A DNA stretch of 64,000 nt from an uncultured Acidobacteriaceae bacterium (GTDB lineage: Bacteria > Acidobacteriota > Terriglobia > Terriglobales > Acidobacteriaceae), in assembly GCA_937879855.1 (NCBI GenBank), contig CALFMO010000009.1:124001-188000 (forward strand), given 5' to 3'. The notes below the pieces were generated by a model. The model was not told the origin of the DNA. It worked only from the letters and a program-made list of their open reading frames with translations, and made no database searches. This document shows, piece after piece, positions 53,389 to 61,828 of this stretch; the stretch's first letter is position 1, and each line of letters opens with the position of its first letter. A program made the position numbers and the translations under genes.

Positions 53389-54147
53389 TCAAGCGCGCTT
53401 CACCCCATCTGCCTCCGACGCCCAGTATTTATGGTCGCGCAGAAAATATTTTTCGTTCCAGTAATTCATCGCGGTCCACAGGAACAGCCAGCCTACGCGC
53501 CAGTGTCCCATCTTCTTGAATCGCCGGTTCGTCGTGTATACCCCTCCGCGCACAATCGCAAAATGCTTGCGCTCGACCTGCTGGCTCAGCCGGTAGTCTT
53601 CCGCAAATAAAATCTGCTCGTGAAATCCGCCCAGTTCCCAGAATTTCTTCCGGTCAAACAACATAAACATTCCGGTGGCAAACGGCCGGTGCAGATACGA
53701 CAGGTACTGAAAGAAGTCGTTGCCCATATAGAACGCCTTGTCGAGCCAACTACCTTCCGCACACAAAATGTTCGTGGTTACACAATGCAGGTCCTTGGCC
53801 TGCGCCAGTTCCACGCAGCGCTGCACAAGAGATGGGTCGGCCAGTTCAATATCAGCATCCACAAAGAGCACGTAACGAGTATCCGCCTGCGCCGCCCCCA
53901 AGTTGCGTCCCACCGACGGCATCCCGCCGCGAATCACGCTGACGTTCAACCGGTCGCGGAAACCGAGCACGATCTCGGGCGTTCCATCCGTCGAGTTCGC
54001 GTCAGCGACTAAGATTCTCGTACTCGACATCTTCGAGTAGTCCTGATTCGTCAGCGACGTCAGCAAACGCGGAATCAGCTTCGCTTCGTTCTTCGCCGGA
54101 ATCACGATCGTCAGCTCGTCCCCTAAATTCCTGCTCGTTGTAGTCAT
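53389..54147 (-). CDS. Family 2 glycosyltransferase
   Basis: A 252-residue GT-A enzyme: LTIVIPAKNEAKLIPRLLTS, ILVADANSTDGTPEIVLGF, then GGMPSVGRNLGAAQADTRY and DxD in LFVDADIELADP. The C-terminus has one hydrophobic stretch (WRVGWLFLWTAMNYW) that may sit in the membrane. It lies head to tail with a metallophosphoesterase, whose 3' end overlaps its first 146 bases in another frame, including the essential first strand. No good ribosome site before ATG 54147; start taken from homology. Confidence 0.9.
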   Translation of the reverse strand: MTTTSRNLGDELTIVIPAKNEAKLIPRLLTSLTNQDYSKMSSTRILVADANSTDGTPEIVLGFRDRLNVSVIRGGMPSVGRNLGAAQADTRYVLFVDADIELADPSLVQRCVELAQAKDLHCVTTNILCAEGSWLDKAFYMGNDFFQYLSYLHRPFATGMFMLFDRKKFWELGGFHEQILFAEDYRLSQQVERKHFAIVRGGVYTTNRRFKKMGHWRVGWLFLWTAMNYWNEKYFLRDHKYWASEADGVKRA

Positions 54148-54832
54148 GGATCTGGACCCCCTGTTCGTCGATCGTCAGATAAGTGAGCCGCGAATCGACC
54201 CACCCACCCGAGTTGTAGTAATGAATTCCGTTTTGCTCCACGTGAACCGCTTCGTGAGTATGCCCGCAGAATATGCAATTGGCTCCGTGCTGCGCCGCGT
54301 AGGTCAGTGCTCCAGACGCCACTTTCGCCGACATGCGAAGCCACCGTGTGTTCAGCCGGTCAATCAGCCGCGCAACCGGCTTTCCTTTCAGGTCCATCTT
54401 CTGCAGCCGCAGGTAAAGCGACGTGCCCCACCGGCTGAGCCGCAGCCGGTTCACCTGAAAGCCATCAAACTGGTGCCCGTGAATCGCCACGTGCCGCAGG
54501 CCGCGATATTCCCAGTCGTAATGCTGGTAGACGCGAACCCCGACAAGGTGCGACATGATGTTGGTCAGCCCGTGATCGTGATTGCCTTCGACCCACACGA
54601 CTTCGATGTTGCGCTTGGGATTGGAAAGCTTGCGAATGTAGCCAAGAAACTTCCAGTGGTCCTTGGTGAGCCGGGCAAAATTAAGATCGGCAAAAATGTC
54701 GCCCAGCAGAATCAGCCGCTGAAAGTGATTCTGCTTGAGCACGCGCGTGGCCTCGCGCGCATGACTGGTCTCTGCACCCAGGTGCAGGTCGGAGAGGATC
54801 AGCGTGTTGTACACGTTTAGATCCATACTCAA
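54002..54832 (-). CDS. Calcineurin-type metallophosphoesterase, LpxH-like
   Basis: A 276-residue phosphoesterase with all metal motifs: LILSDLHLGAETS, ILLGDIFADLNF, VEGNHDH, HGHQFDG and FCGHTHEAV. Membrane-anchored UDP-2,3-diacylglucosamine hydrolases and related lipid-A or undecaprenyl enzymes share this build, so a role in envelope lipid synthesis is possible, consistent with the glycosyltransferase downstream. The family ends near IHDYNEQEFRG; the last 45 residues (acidic, DDRDSGEERSEADSAF) overlap the glycosyltransferase out of frame and have no known counterpart. Confidence 0.9.
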   Translation of the reverse strand: MSMDLNVYNTLILSDLHLGAETSHAREATRVLKQNHFQRLILLGDIFADLNFARLTKDHWKFLGYIRKLSNPKRNIEVVWVEGNHDHGLTNIMSHLVGVRVYQHYDWEYRGLRHVAIHGHQFDGFQVNRLRLSRWGTSLYLRLQKMDLKGKPVARLIDRLNTRWLRMSAKVASGALTYAAQHGANCIFCGHTHEAVHVEQNGIHYYNSGGWVDSRLTYLTIDEQGVQIHDYNEQEFRGRADDRDSGEERSEADSAFADVADESGLLEDVEYENLSR

Positions 54833-54945
54833 GGTCTAGCAGCGGATTGTTACGGCCAGATGAACGCTGCATCAATTTTGGTGCATAAGTAACTACGAAA
54901 GTAACTAGCGACGTCTGCCAAGGGGAGCCTTCTTTACCTGTGTGG

Positions 54946-54965
54946 AGCGGACACTCTTGTCCGCT
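54946..54965. repeat. Hairpin AGCGGACA-CTCT-TGTCCGCT
   Basis: Perfect 8-bp stem with a 4-base loop, preceded by TGTGG as in the related hairpin at 28855-28872. Not followed by a T-run. Confidence 0.75.
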
Positions 54966-55013
54966 GCTTTTGACTTTGCTTGGTCACCTAGACCTTCGTA
55001 CAGAGAAATCATG

Positions 55014-55089
55014 ACCACAAAGGACACGAAGTATGACGTAGCGATTGTTTGTATCAGCTTCCTTCGTGTGACTTCGTGTCCTTCGTGGT
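55014..55089. repeat. Inverted repeat, ACCACAAAGGACACGAAG family
   Basis: Starts ACCACAAAGGACACGAAG and ends CTTCGTGTCCTTCGTGGT, near-exact inverted ends. Related copies at 10992-11067 and 61762-61816. Confidence 0.8.
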
Positions 55090-55188
55090 AATGGCTGTCA
55101 AATTGAGCCAGTGCCCCCGGCCCTGCTTTGCTTTTCCCACCTCATCTGCGAAACTGGCCACTAGCCACGAATCACTGTCCACTGCCCC

Positions 55189-57219
55189 ATGGGCCGCATC
55201 CACGTACTTTCGGAGACCGTTGCCAACCAGATCGCCGCCGGCGAAGTAGTGGAGCGTCCTGCCTCGGTAGTGAAGGAGATGCTGGAAAACTCGCTCGACG
55301 CCGGTGCCACACGCATCAAGATCAGCGTCGAGGCGGGTGGCAAAAAGCTGATCCAGATCACCGACAACGGCTGCGGCATGGTGCGCGACGATGCCATGCT
55401 GGCGTTCGAGCGCCACGCGACTTCGAAAATCAAGAATGCCGAAGACCTGCTGAGCGTGGCGACGCTGGGATTTCGCGGCGAGGCGCTGCCGTCGATCGCG
55501 TCGGTATCGCGGCTGCGACTGGAGACGCGGGCAGAAGAAGAGGCCGCGGGATCCGTCATCGAAATCAACGGCGGAAAAATTGCCCGCGTCGAAGAAGCCG
55601 GCCTCCCGCTCGGTACTTCGATTACGGTGCGCGATCTTTTCTTCAACACGCCCGCGCGCAAGAAATTTCTGAAGTCAGAGTCGACTGAGTTGTCGCATAT
55701 CGCGTCGCTGGTCACGCACTACGCGCTGGCGCATCCCGAAAAGCATTTCGAGCTGCACTCGGCCACCAATGCCATGCTGGTGGCGCCTCCGGTGGTGGGA
55801 CACAGCGAGCGCGTCTACCAGGTATTCGGCAAGGAGACGCTCGACCAATTAATTCCAGTGGCGTCGCGGCAAGCATTAGAGCGCATGGGATTACCGCAGC
55901 CTCCCCCGTGGCGTCGTGGCGCGGGCGCCCCCGGCCGCGAAACCTCGACCAGCGAAGACACTGCAGACCAAGAGCCAGGAACTTATGGCGAGATGCATCT
56001 CCACGGTTTCGTGTCGAAGCCCGAGATCCAGAAGCTGAACCGCAATTCCATTTACGTCTTCGTGAATGGACGTCTCATCCGCGACCGCCTGGTGCAACAC
56101 GCGTTGACCGAGGCTTACCGAAACATTATTCCGCCCACGGTCTATCCGGTGGTGCTGCTGTTTTTGGAGTTGCCCGCAGGTGAGGTGGATGTGAATGTGC
56201 ATCCCTCGAAGACCGAGGTGCGCTTCCGCCAGCAGAGTGCCCTGCATGATTTCGTGCGCGACTCGGTGCGCGCGGCGCTGATGAAGGCGCGTCCAGTGCC
56301 GCAGTTTATGACGGAGATTCGGGCGCACGCGACCGCTAGCCAATCATTGACCCCAGGTGCGATGACTCCGGGCGCGGTGTGGGAGCCACTGAGCAATGGA
56401 CTTCCTCCTTCCGGCTCTCACCTACCGCAAGCCGGATTGCGCGAGGATGGAGCCAACGGCGGAGGATTCACGCTGCAAGCGCCACTTCCGCCACCCGTTT
56501 CCCAACGTTTTCAGTTTGAAGGTGGAATTACCGTGGAGGCGAACGCGGCGGTCTCGCTGGCGCGTGAAGCGGAATCGGTTCCCGACCATGGGTGTGCTCC
56601 GGCACTCGATGTCGGCGAAGGGGAACCCACGCTCTCATCGCTGGCCACGCTCAAGCCCGTGGGCCAGATTCGGAATTCGTTCATTCTGGCGGTGAACGAC
56701 GATGGCTTGTGGATCGTGGACCAGCATGTGGCCCACGAACGCGTGTTGTTTGAACGAGTGCTGAAACAGCGGGCGGCGCAGAAAGTCGAGAGCCAACGGT
56801 TGCTGATGCCGATCGTGCTGGAGCTGTCTCCCGCACAGCAGGCGGTCTTCGCCGAAATCTCCGACGAATTGCAGCACAATGGATTCGAAGCCGAACCCTT
56901 CGGCGCGCGCAGCGTCGCCGTCAAGGTCGCGCCCGCGGGAGTGGAAGCATCCGCGGTCGAGAATATGCTGCAGGAACTGCTCGACCAGTTTTCCCGCGAA
57001 GAGCAGTCATTGAATCTGGAAAAGATTCGTGCCCGCATCGCCGCATCCATCGCGTGCCACGCCGCCATCAAGGTGAACATGCCGTTGGAGCAAAACAAAA
57101 TGGAGTGGTTGTTATTGGAACTGGCAAAAACCGACCACCCAATGTCTTGCCCACACGGCAGGCCGGTGGTGCTGAGGTATTCTGTGAAGGACATTCAAAA
57201 GGCGTTTAAGAGAATCTAG
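55189..57219 (+). CDS. mutL: DNA mismatch repair protein MutL
   Basis: A 676-residue GHKL ATPase. N-terminus: QIAAGEVVERPASVVKEMLEN, TDNGCGM and the TLGFRGEALPSIASV box. The C-terminal domain carries the endonuclease signature DQHVAHERVLFE (DQHA-x2-E-x4-E with Val for Ala) and the CPHGRP motif near the end, so it should nick DNA like MutL of species without MutH. The linker (residues about 380-490) is long and Pro/Gly-rich. MutS is not in the window. Confidence 0.97.
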   Translation: MGRIHVLSETVANQIAAGEVVERPASVVKEMLENSLDAGATRIKISVEAGGKKLIQITDNGCGMVRDDAMLAFERHATSKIKNAEDLLSVATLGFRGEALPSIASVSRLRLETRAEEEAAGSVIEINGGKIARVEEAGLPLGTSITVRDLFFNTPARKKFLKSESTELSHIASLVTHYALAHPEKHFELHSATNAMLVAPPVVGHSERVYQVFGKETLDQLIPVASRQALERMGLPQPPPWRRGAGAPGRETSTSEDTADQEPGTYGEMHLHGFVSKPEIQKLNRNSIYVFVNGRLIRDRLVQHALTEAYRNIIPPTVYPVVLLFLELPAGEVDVNVHPSKTEVRFRQQSALHDFVRDSVRAALMKARPVPQFMTEIRAHATASQSLTPGAMTPGAVWEPLSNGLPPSGSHLPQAGLREDGANGGGFTLQAPLPPPVSQRFQFEGGITVEANAAVSLAREAESVPDHGCAPALDVGEGEPTLSSLATLKPVGQIRNSFILAVNDDGLWIVDQHVAHERVLFERVLKQRAAQKVESQRLLMPIVLELSPAQQAVFAEISDELQHNGFEAEPFGARSVAVKVAPAGVEASAVENMLQELLDQFSREEQSLNLEKIRARIAASIACHAAIKVNMPLEQNKMEWLLLELAKTDHPMSCPHGRPVVLRYSVKDIQKAFKRI

Positions 57220-57288
57220 CTGTCAGCTTTCAGTAAGACCGGGTTGCTTTTGGCTGAGAGCTGAAGGCTGAGGGCTGACAGCTGTTTT
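57218..57288 (+). terminator. Repeat-derived terminator after mutL
   Basis: AGCTGTCAGC (57218-57227, overlapping the stop codon) pairs with GCTGACAGCT (57274-57283), followed by GTTTTTA. Between them are GGCTGAGAGCTGAAGGCTGA units, the same family as 19342-19375. The next gene's ATG follows within 7 bases. Confidence 0.65.
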
Positions 57289-57289
57289 T

Positions 57290-58165
57290 ATGACTGAGCA
57301 AGAATTACAAATCTTGCGGCGAGAGAAGTGGCGGCTGGATGGGAAGCCCATTCGCACGATCGAGCAGGCGCGTGCTTTTCTCGAGGAGGTGGGTTTCTGC
57401 CTGGTGTATCCGGCAAGGCCGGCGCTGTTGGTCCCCACATTTATTGGCGCGTTTGTCGGGTCGGACGATCGGTTGCCCGGCTGGCAGCACGCGTTCCAAG
57501 ATCCGCGCGCGACCGAGGCGACGGAATTGATGGTGCGGTTGCTACGCGAACGAACGGCGTTTGAGGCAAATCTGTTCGGCGAGAACAATGGATTCCTGGT
57601 GGCGGCGTCGGTGTTCCCTTATTTTTATGCGCTCATGGGCGAGCGCAATCCCAAGCAGGCTCCGAAGCCGGGTTCGCGGTCTCCGTATTCTGCGCTGGCC
57701 TGCGACGCCTTTAAATTGATCGCGCGCGATGGGCCCATCTCAAAACAGAAAATGCAGGAAGTGCTGGGCGGCAGCGTGTCGATGGCGGCGCTTGACGGGG
57801 CGCTGGGCGAATTATGGTCGAAGCTGCGCATCACGCGTGTGGACTACAAGCCCAGCGGGGGCTCAGTCTGGGACTTGCTTTATCGCTGGGCGCCGGATGC
57901 GGTGAAGGAGGGCGTGGGATTGTCGGTGCAAGAAGCCCTCACCGCGTTGCTCTCGAAATATCTGGATAGCGTAATCGCGATCGAACAGGCGGAGCTGGAA
58001 ACTTTTTTTGGCAATTTCATCGCGCGGTCGAAGGTGAAGGATGCAGTCAACGCACTGCTGGCCGCACGGGAACTGAGTTTCGTGCACGTAAGTGGGCGAT
58101 CGATGCTGCAGATCACGCCGGAGAGATTGGCCTTCACTCCGGCTCCGCGCAGCGCGGCCCGGTGA
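57290..58165 (+). CDS. Unknown 291-residue protein downstream of mutL
   Basis: No family recognised with confidence. Begins EQELQILRREKWRLDGKPIR, has ARPALLVPTFIGAFVGSDDR and a helical middle, then ISKQKMQEVLGGSVSMAALD, which looks like a winged-helix unit, and a helical end. The layout (helix-rich with two winged-helix-like parts) is reminiscent of AlkX/YcaQ-type proteins but catalytic residues were not identified. Its place 70 bases after mutL hints at DNA repair. Start ATG 57290. Confidence 0.65.
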   Translation: MTEQELQILRREKWRLDGKPIRTIEQARAFLEEVGFCLVYPARPALLVPTFIGAFVGSDDRLPGWQHAFQDPRATEATELMVRLLRERTAFEANLFGENNGFLVAASVFPYFYALMGERNPKQAPKPGSRSPYSALACDAFKLIARDGPISKQKMQEVLGGSVSMAALDGALGELWSKLRITRVDYKPSGGSVWDLLYRWAPDAVKEGVGLSVQEALTALLSKYLDSVIAIEQAELETFFGNFIARSKVKDAVNALLAARELSFVHVSGRSMLQITPERLAFTPAPRSAAR

Positions 58166-58167
58166 TT

Positions 58168-58286
58168 GTAGCGCCGGCATCCTGCCGGCTGTCGCGAGAG
58201 CTTGCCCTGAGCTTGTCGAAGGGGCGTCGCGCCCTCGCTGCGGCTGCGGGACGCCGTCGCGACAGCCGCCGAGACGGCGGCGCTAC
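58168..58286. repeat. 119-bp nested palindromic repeat
   Basis: Outer arms GTAGCGCCG (58168) and CGGCGCTAC (58278), then GGCTGTCGCGA (58187-58197) and TCGCGACAGCC (58257-58267), so the whole unit folds back on itself. Inside is CCTGAGCTTGTCGAAGG, a motif frequently seen in bacterial intergenic regions, and GGGCGTCGCGCCC. Shares its left half with 31956-32004. Confidence 0.8.
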
Positions 58287-58290
58287 ACAC

Positions 58291-59208
58291 ATGTCTGCTG
58301 AGTCCCATCTCAAAATTTATCGCGGTAGGCTCGCGCCTTCGCCGACTGGATTCTTGCACCTGGGTCATGCGCGCACGTTCTGGACGGCAGCGCAGCGCGC
58401 AGCAAAGCATGGCGGTCAGTTAATTTTCCGCAATGAAGATTTGGATCCGCAGCGGTGCCGGCCAGAATTCGTGCAAGCGATGCTGGATGATTTGCGCTGG
58501 CTCGGGATTGAATGGACAGAGGGGCCGGATCGCGGCGGGCCTCTGGGTCCGTACACGCAAAGCGAACGCAACGGGTTTTATATGGACGCGTGGCGGAAGC
58601 TGCGCGACCGGGCAATGATTTATCCGTGCACTTGTTCGCGGAAGGATGTGGCGCAGGCCGCGGGGGCTCCGAACGACTTGGATGATGAGCCGGTATATCC
58701 GGGACGCTGCCGGCCGGCTGTCTCCGGGGTCGCTCGCCTTCGGCCACGCGAGACAGCCGAGGCGGCTGTCTCCACATATGCGGTGCGGGACGACGAGCCG
58801 CGCGGAGTGAACTGGCGATTTCGGGTTCCGGATGGCGAAGAGATTTGTTTTACCGATTTCCATCTGGGGCCGCAGCGCATGCTTGCGGGGCGCGATTTTG
58901 GCGACTTCATCGTGTGGCGGCGTGACGACGTACCTGCCTACCAACTGGCAGTGGTCGTTGACGACGCGGCCATGCAGATCACGGAAGTCGTGCGCGGCGC
59001 GGATTTGCTCAAGTCAACAGCGCGCCAGATTCTTCTGTTCCGGGCTCTAGGGCTGGCTATGCCAGATTATTATCACTGCGATCTGGTGCGAGACTCGAAT
59101 GGCATGCGGCTAGCGAAGCGACACGATGCGCTGAGCATCCGGAAGCTACGAGAGTTGGGATGGACAGCTGAGCAGGTGCGAGAAGCCGGCCTACGAACTC
59201 TGACGTAG
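58291..59208 (+). CDS. gluQ: Glutamyl-Q tRNA(Asp) synthetase-like (GluQ-RS)
   Basis: A 305-residue truncated glutamyl-tRNA synthetase that lacks the anticodon domain and puts Glu on queuosine of tRNA-Asp. HIGH motif: LAPSPTGFLHLGHARTF; zinc ligands CTCSRKDV and the YPGRC Cys; KMSKS-like RLAKRHDA. ATG 58291 follows the palindrome directly and is where homology begins; the frame itself is open to 58162. Between YPGRC and VSTYAVR there are about 20 extra residues encoded by a palindromic repeat (58716-58772). Confidence 0.9.
   Translation: MSAESHLKIYRGRLAPSPTGFLHLGHARTFWTAAQRAAKHGGQLIFRNEDLDPQRCRPEFVQAMLDDLRWLGIEWTEGPDRGGPLGPYTQSERNGFYMDAWRKLRDRAMIYPCTCSRKDVAQAAGAPNDLDDEPVYPGRCRPAVSGVARLRPRETAEAAVSTYAVRDDEPRGVNWRFRVPDGEEICFTDFHLGPQRMLAGRDFGDFIVWRRDDVPAYQLAVVVDDAAMQITEVVRGADLLKSTARQILLFRALGLAMPDYYHCDLVRDSNGMRLAKRHDALSIRKLRELGWTAEQVREAGLRTLT
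58716..58772. repeat. Palindromic repeat inside the gluQ coding frame
   Basis: GGCTGTCTC (58716), its inverted copy GAGACAGCC (58750) and a second GGCTGTCTC (58764) occur within 57 bases, in a stretch translated as VSGVARLRPRETAEAAVS. The motif is close to the intergenic CGACAGCCGCCGAGACGG of 58260-58278. The length keeps the frame. Confidence 0.7.
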
Positions 59209-59285
59209 ACCAGTAACCGAAGCCCCACACCGGATTGCGACAGCGGATTGCCGAACGTCCAAGGTTAAGAATCGATGCGGGAAAT

Positions 59286-60899
59286 TCAAATCACAACCGC
59301 TTCCTTGTATTCCCCAAATACACGCCGCATCGCGTCGGAAATCTCTCCCACTGTAGCGCAGGCTTCGACTGCGGCCAGAATTCGCGGCATGAGGTTCGCG
59401 CCCGATCGCGCCGCATCTTCCACGCCCGCCAGCGCCGTCTTCCACGGACCCGCGTCGCGCTTCGCGCGCAAGGCCCGCAGGCGTTCGACCTGCTTCGGTT
59501 CCAGCGCCGGATCGATGCGCTGAATGGGGATCGGCTTTTCTTCTTCGACCTCGAAGCGATTTACGCCCACTACGATCGCACGCTGCTCATCCACCGCCTG
59601 CTGGTATTCGTACGCGGCATTTTGAATTTCCTGCTGCACGAAGCCGCGTTCGATCGCTTTCAGCATTCCGCCGAGAACTTCGATCTTGCCCAAGTATTCG
59701 GCAGCGCGCTTCTCAATCTCATTGGTAAGCGATTCGACGTAATACGATCCCGCCAGCGGATCGATGGTTTGCGGGGCGCCAGACTCGTAGGCAATCACCT
59801 GCTGCGTGCGCAGCGCGATGCGCGCCGCCTGCTCGGTCGGCAGGGCCAGCGCCTCGTCATAAGAGTTGGTGTGCAGCGACTGCGTCCCGCCGAGCACGGC
59901 TGCCATGGCTTGAATCGCGGTCCGCACGATATTGTTTTCCGGTTGCTGTGCGGTGAGCGTCGATCCGGCGGTCTGCGTGTGGAAGCGCAACATCCACGAC
60001 CGGGGGCTCTTGGCCTTGAAATGCTCGCGCATGATGCGCGCCCACATGCGGCGCGCGGCACGAAACTTTGCGACCTCTTCGAGAAAATTGTTGTGGGCGT
60101 TGAAAAAGAAAGACAACCGAGGCGCAAACTGATCCACATCAAGGCTAGCCTTGATCGCCGCCTGCACATAGGCCATGCCGTTGCCGAGGGTGAATGCGAC
60201 TTCCTGGACGGCGGTCGATCCCGCCTCGCGCATGTGGTAGCCGGAAATGGAAATCGTGTTCCAGTCGGGCACGTTCTCGTTGGCCCAGGCGAACATGTCG
60301 GTGATCACCCGCATCGCTTGCTGCGGCGGATAAATGTAAGTCCCGCGTGCGATGTACTCCTTAAGCACATCGTTCTGCACCGTGCCTGACAGTTTGCGGA
60401 TATCGCAACCCTGTCGCCGGGCAACGGCGACGTACAATGCGAGCAGAATCGATGCGGTCGCATTGATGGTCATCGATGTAGAGATCTTGGTGAGTTCGAT
60501 GCCATCGAACAGGCGCTCCATGTCTTCGATGGAGTCGATGGCAACCCCTACCTTGCCTACTTCTCCCGCGGCCAGAGGATGATCCGAATCCAGCCCGATC
60601 TGCGTCGGCAAATCGAAGGCCACCGAAAGTCCCGTGGTACCGTTCGCCAGCAGATACTTGTATCGCTTGTTCGATTCCTCGGCGTCGCCCATACCCGCAT
60701 ACTGCCGCATGGTCCAGAGGCGGCCGCGGTACATGGTCGCCAGCACCCCGCGCGTGAATGGATATTCCCCGGGATAGCCGACTTCGGTCTCGTAGTCCGA
60801 GCCTTTGAGGTCGGCTGGGGAATAGAGCGGGTTCACGGGAATGTGTGAGGAGGTCTCGATCTCGGTGGGTTCCGGGCGGGTCTTCAGCTTTTCGGTCAT
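59286..60899 (-). CDS. Methylmalonyl-CoA mutase large subunit (catalytic domain only)
   Basis: A 537-residue acyl-CoA mutase barrel. Key segments: YPFTRGVLATMYRGRLWTM (with the substrate Tyr), RQYAGMGDAEESN, LSVAFDLPTQIG, SISGYHMREAGSTAVQE and the YIYPPQQAMR stretch with the carboxylate-binding Arg, fitting methylmalonyl rather than isobutyryl substrates. The B12-binding domain is absent, as in acidobacterial and archaeal two-subunit mutases; it must be supplied by a separate small subunit not seen here. Used in propionate or odd-chain degradation. Confidence 0.94.
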   Translation of the reverse strand: MTEKLKTRPEPTEIETSSHIPVNPLYSPADLKGSDYETEVGYPGEYPFTRGVLATMYRGRLWTMRQYAGMGDAEESNKRYKYLLANGTTGLSVAFDLPTQIGLDSDHPLAAGEVGKVGVAIDSIEDMERLFDGIELTKISTSMTINATASILLALYVAVARRQGCDIRKLSGTVQNDVLKEYIARGTYIYPPQQAMRVITDMFAWANENVPDWNTISISGYHMREAGSTAVQEVAFTLGNGMAYVQAAIKASLDVDQFAPRLSFFFNAHNNFLEEVAKFRAARRMWARIMREHFKAKSPRSWMLRFHTQTAGSTLTAQQPENNIVRTAIQAMAAVLGGTQSLHTNSYDEALALPTEQAARIALRTQQVIAYESGAPQTIDPLAGSYYVESLTNEIEKRAAEYLGKIEVLGGMLKAIERGFVQQEIQNAAYEYQQAVDEQRAIVVGVNRFEVEEEKPIPIQRIDPALEPKQVERLRALRAKRDAGPWKTALAGVEDAARSGANLMPRILAAVEACATVGEISDAMRRVFGEYKEAVVI

Positions 60900-60938
60900 C
60901 GTGCCACCTGACCTCTCTTTAAACTCGTGAAGCTGATC

Positions 60939-61280
60939 TTACTGACGCTGGCCTCGTCTCCGCGCTCTCCAAAACGAACTCATCCCGAACCAGGCAAAGG
61001 CCAGCGTGCAGCAAATAGCAATCGCCAAGCGTCCGCTACCCGCGCTTCCAGCATGATACTTCTCGTACTCCTTGAACGTGGCGGCTGCGAAACTCAAGGC
61101 CAGGATGAGGAAAATAACCCCGGTCACCTCGAGCCACAGCTGGTGGGCGGCGCGCGTAAAGGATCGGCCGGTGGTGCGGACCCCGCTCATCACGGCGCTA
61201 AAGGTCCGGCTGCGCCCGGCCTGCTGTCCGGCCACCCGCGCTACCACCCCCAGCTTTCGCAATGTAGAAACCTTGCTCAC
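60939..61280 (-). CDS. Small membrane protein, hypothetical
   Basis: A 113-residue protein with two hydrophobic segments (WLEVTGVIFLILALSFAAAT and LAIAICCTLAFAWFGMSSFW) joined by a charged loop, basic at both ends. No family recognised. On the minus strand just upstream of the mutase gene with a 39-base gap, so they could share a message. Confidence 0.62.
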   Translation of the reverse strand: MSKVSTLRKLGVVARVAGQQAGRSRTFSAVMSGVRTTGRSFTRAAHQLWLEVTGVIFLILALSFAAATFKEYEKYHAGSAGSGRLAIAICCTLAFAWFGMSSFWRARRRGQRQ

Positions 61281-61410
61281 GGCCTCGATTTTATCAGCCC
61301 GCAGGCATACAATGGCGCAGCGCCAGGAAACGGCGGCGACGAGAGAGCGAACCGTTGCGGCGCGAATGGCATCTAATTAGTTGGCTGGCGATTTATTCCG
61401 GGGGAACAAA

Positions 61411-61725
61411 GTGGATCCACAACTCAAGCAACTCATGAAAGAACTCGGCGACGCAATCAACGAATCTCTTTCCGACTCCGAGCAGATTTCTGAAGTTGTC
61501 TCGCGCATCAAAGAGGGTGGATACGACATCTTCCTGGTGCTCGAAGCCACCATCGGCGTCAGCAAGCAGGGCGAAAAGTCGTCCGACAAGACCTCTCTCG
61601 TTACCACGCTTTCTACAAATCCTGAATTCAAAATCAACGATCAGGACCTCAAATTCCTGAAATCGCTCCGCATCAAGATTGACGAAGACAAGCACGATTC
61701 CGACAAGCCCGACAAAGGGAAGTAG
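61411..61725 (+). CDS. Small acidic hypothetical protein
   Basis: About 104 residues, no family recognised. Starts VDPQLKQLMKELGDAINESL; helical first half (SEQISEVVSRIKEGGYDIFL) and a charged C-terminus ending DSDKPDKGK. GGGGG 6 bases before GTG 61411 supports that start over the open TTG at 61381. No membrane or signal segment. Confidence 0.7.
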   Translation: MDPQLKQLMKELGDAINESLSDSEQISEVVSRIKEGGYDIFLVLEATIGVSKQGEKSSDKTSLVTTLSTNPEFKINDQDLKFLKSLRIKIDEDKHDSDKPDKGK

Positions 61726-61761
61726 CTTGCCATTCCGTCAAAAATCATAAACTGAAGAAGA

Positions 61762-61816
61762 CAAAGTTCACCAAGGGAGTGATTTTTCCTTTGTGGGACT
61801 TCGTGTCCTTCGTGGT
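61762..61816. repeat. Half copy of ACCACAAAGGACACGAAG repeat
   Basis: Contains ACAAAGTTCACCAAGG and ends with CTTCGTGTCCTTCGTGGT, identical to the right arm at 55072-55089. It covers an alternative start region of the next gene. Confidence 0.65.
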
Positions 61817-61828
61817 AATGATTGGATT

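Larger units (their letters stand above)
54833..55188. other. Intergenic stretch with two repeat families before mutL
   Basis: About 356 bases. Contains the hairpin at 54946-54965 and the inverted repeat at 55014-55089; the last 60 bases carry CCACTAGCCACGAATCACTG-type sequence. No gene supported. Confidence 0.6.

Noticed and set aside
59235..60389. A 384-codon plus-strand open frame
   Set aside because: It is antisense to the methylmalonyl-CoA mutase gene, which has full family motifs.
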